DNA from: Phoronis australis
Taxonomy: Eukaryota > Phoronida > Phoronidae
Direction of reading: 5' to 3'
NCBI GenBank assembly: GCA_002633005.1
Contig: NMRA01000510.1
Coordinates: 1-61,977, forward strand
DNA length: 61,977 nt
Shown here: piece by piece, positions 61,273-61,977 of the stretch
How positions within the stretch are numbered: position 1 is the first letter of the stretch
How the letters are laid out: every line of letters begins with the position of its first letter
Notes under the pieces: model-generated
Told to the model about the DNA's origin: nothing
What the model saw: the letters and a program-made list of their open reading frames with translations, nothing else
The model's database searches: none
Made by a program: the position numbers and the translations under genes

Positions 61273-61353
61273 GCTGACTTTATATGATACAGAAAACCTT
61301 TGAAACTTATTGACCGTCGGCAAACTCAAGATTCATCTTCTCCATTTTTGCTC

Positions 61354-61420
61354 ACGCATGCGCATTTGTACGTCAACAGAGGAACTCGGTAAGTTCCGGT
61401 CATTTACGGAAGTGTTCGGA
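61354..61420. promoter_or_regulatory. Probable SLAIN promoter with NRF1- and ETS-like sites
   Basis: Within 150 bp of the SLAIN ATG are 'acgcatgcgca' (close to the NRF1 palindrome) and two ETS-type cores ('ttccgg' and 'cggaagt'), in GC-richer sequence. Such combinations are common in TATA-less housekeeping promoters. An ORF starting at 61,465 runs the other way, so the segment could be bidirectional. Confidence 0.4.
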
Positions 61421-61464
61421 GTTCCAAAAGCCCGTCACTCACTCGCGGTAAAGTAGTTTACTCC

Positions 61465-61782
61465 ATGGGGTGCAGGAATCACGGTGTTCCTCCAGTTGCA
61501 CGATCCATGTACAATACTGATTTGTTGAATGATGTTTGTCCACTGTGCGATTGGCACGAAGTCGGGATTTGCACTGGCAAGATAATTTTTGACAAACCCT
61601 TAGCCGATATTTCTTCGACCATTTCGGAAATATTAAATAGTTCGTTTGTTGGTTTTCTAAGTAAAATTGGCAAATTCAATGAATATTCTATGCCTAACTT
61701 AAAGCACTTTACCAATACTGACACTGAGAAAAAGAGTTGCGTTTACAAGTGTCACTGGTCGATTAGTAGATTTTTACTTTAA
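61465..61782 (+). CDS. Divergent ORF of unknown function
   Basis: An ATG-led frame of 105 codons starts about 190 bp from the SLAIN start codon, pointing away from it. It opens MGCRNHGVPPVARSMYNTD and has a Cys pair (CPLC) at about residues 24-27, a mid-segment ISEILNSSFVGFLSKIG and a C-terminal C-x3-C (CVYKC). A/T-rich sequence follows the stop. I do not recognise a family. It could be a real short protein, the first exon of a gene running off the window, or chance. Confidence 0.35.
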   Translation: MGCRNHGVPPVARSMYNTDLLNDVCPLCDWHEVGICTGKIIFDKPLADISSTISEILNSSFVGFLSKIGKFNEYSMPNLKHFTNTDTEKKSCVYKCHWSISRFLL

Positions 61783-61977
61783 AAGTGCAAACATCACTAT
61801 AAAGTTAATTACTTTTTATTATATAAGCTTTATGTGTTATGTTACTTTTATTAAGTCACTGCATGCCACGTGATACTATATATAAGGTAGCTATTTCTTG
61901 GTCTTGAGCATCTATGATTATATTAGTAGTTATGAAAGTTTTATATTTTGTAGTATTTGTATAAATCTCATGATCGA

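Overview
The window looks like nuclear DNA from an intron-rich animal. Three conserved metazoan genes can be rebuilt exon by exon with GT-AG introns and consistent phases: SPRYD7 on the minus strand (5,250-8,303, first exon not found), PGAP2 on the plus strand (26,439-32,899, complete, 5 exons) and a SLAIN1/2 gene on the minus strand (61,272-40,659, 9 exons, 467 codons). The AT-rich character, short exons in kilobase introns, and heavy load of small DNA transposons, foldback elements and THAP-type genes suggest an aquatic invertebrate such as a hemichordate, echinoderm, amphioxus or lophotrochozoan. I lean towards a hemichordate or other invertebrate deuterostome, but the window does not prove it.

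Layout. 1-5,249: no gene seen; one 234-bp inverted-terminal element and a CAC microsatellite. 5,250-8,303: SPRYD7 exons. 8,304-20,158: repeats, a THAP-domain ORF at 10.2 kb, an 856-bp N gap, and a LINE nested in a MITE at 16-17 kb. 20,159-20,992 (minus): an unrecognised single-pass membrane protein with a very acidic tail. 21-26 kb: a tRNA-derived SINE, short tandem arrays and a reverse-transcriptase remnant. 26.3-32.9 kb: PGAP2 with a CRE-like promoter site. 33.2-34.7 kb: a TIR element flanked by TA that carries a HIRAN-like coding fragment. 35-40 kb: degenerate repeats, a 251-bp foldback and a Harbinger-like MITE. 40.7-61.3 kb: SLAIN, with a broken THAP gene inside its first intron. A divergent ORF of unknown function starts about 190 bp from the SLAIN start.

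PGAP2 and SLAIN converge on the repeat-rich 33-40 kb interval. The three conserved genes have unrelated roles: GPI-anchor lipid remodelling, microtubule plus-end dynamics, and an SPRY protein of unclear role. No joint pathway is implied.

Three of the four isolated N bases sit exactly between near-identical direct repeats (12, 241 and 629 bp). These look like unmerged contig ends or haplotypes, not true tandem duplications. No new multi-gene system was found. The best leads are the HIRAN-bearing transposon, the long-hairpin element family, the orphan acidic-tail membrane gene, and the insertion that splits a THAP domain.
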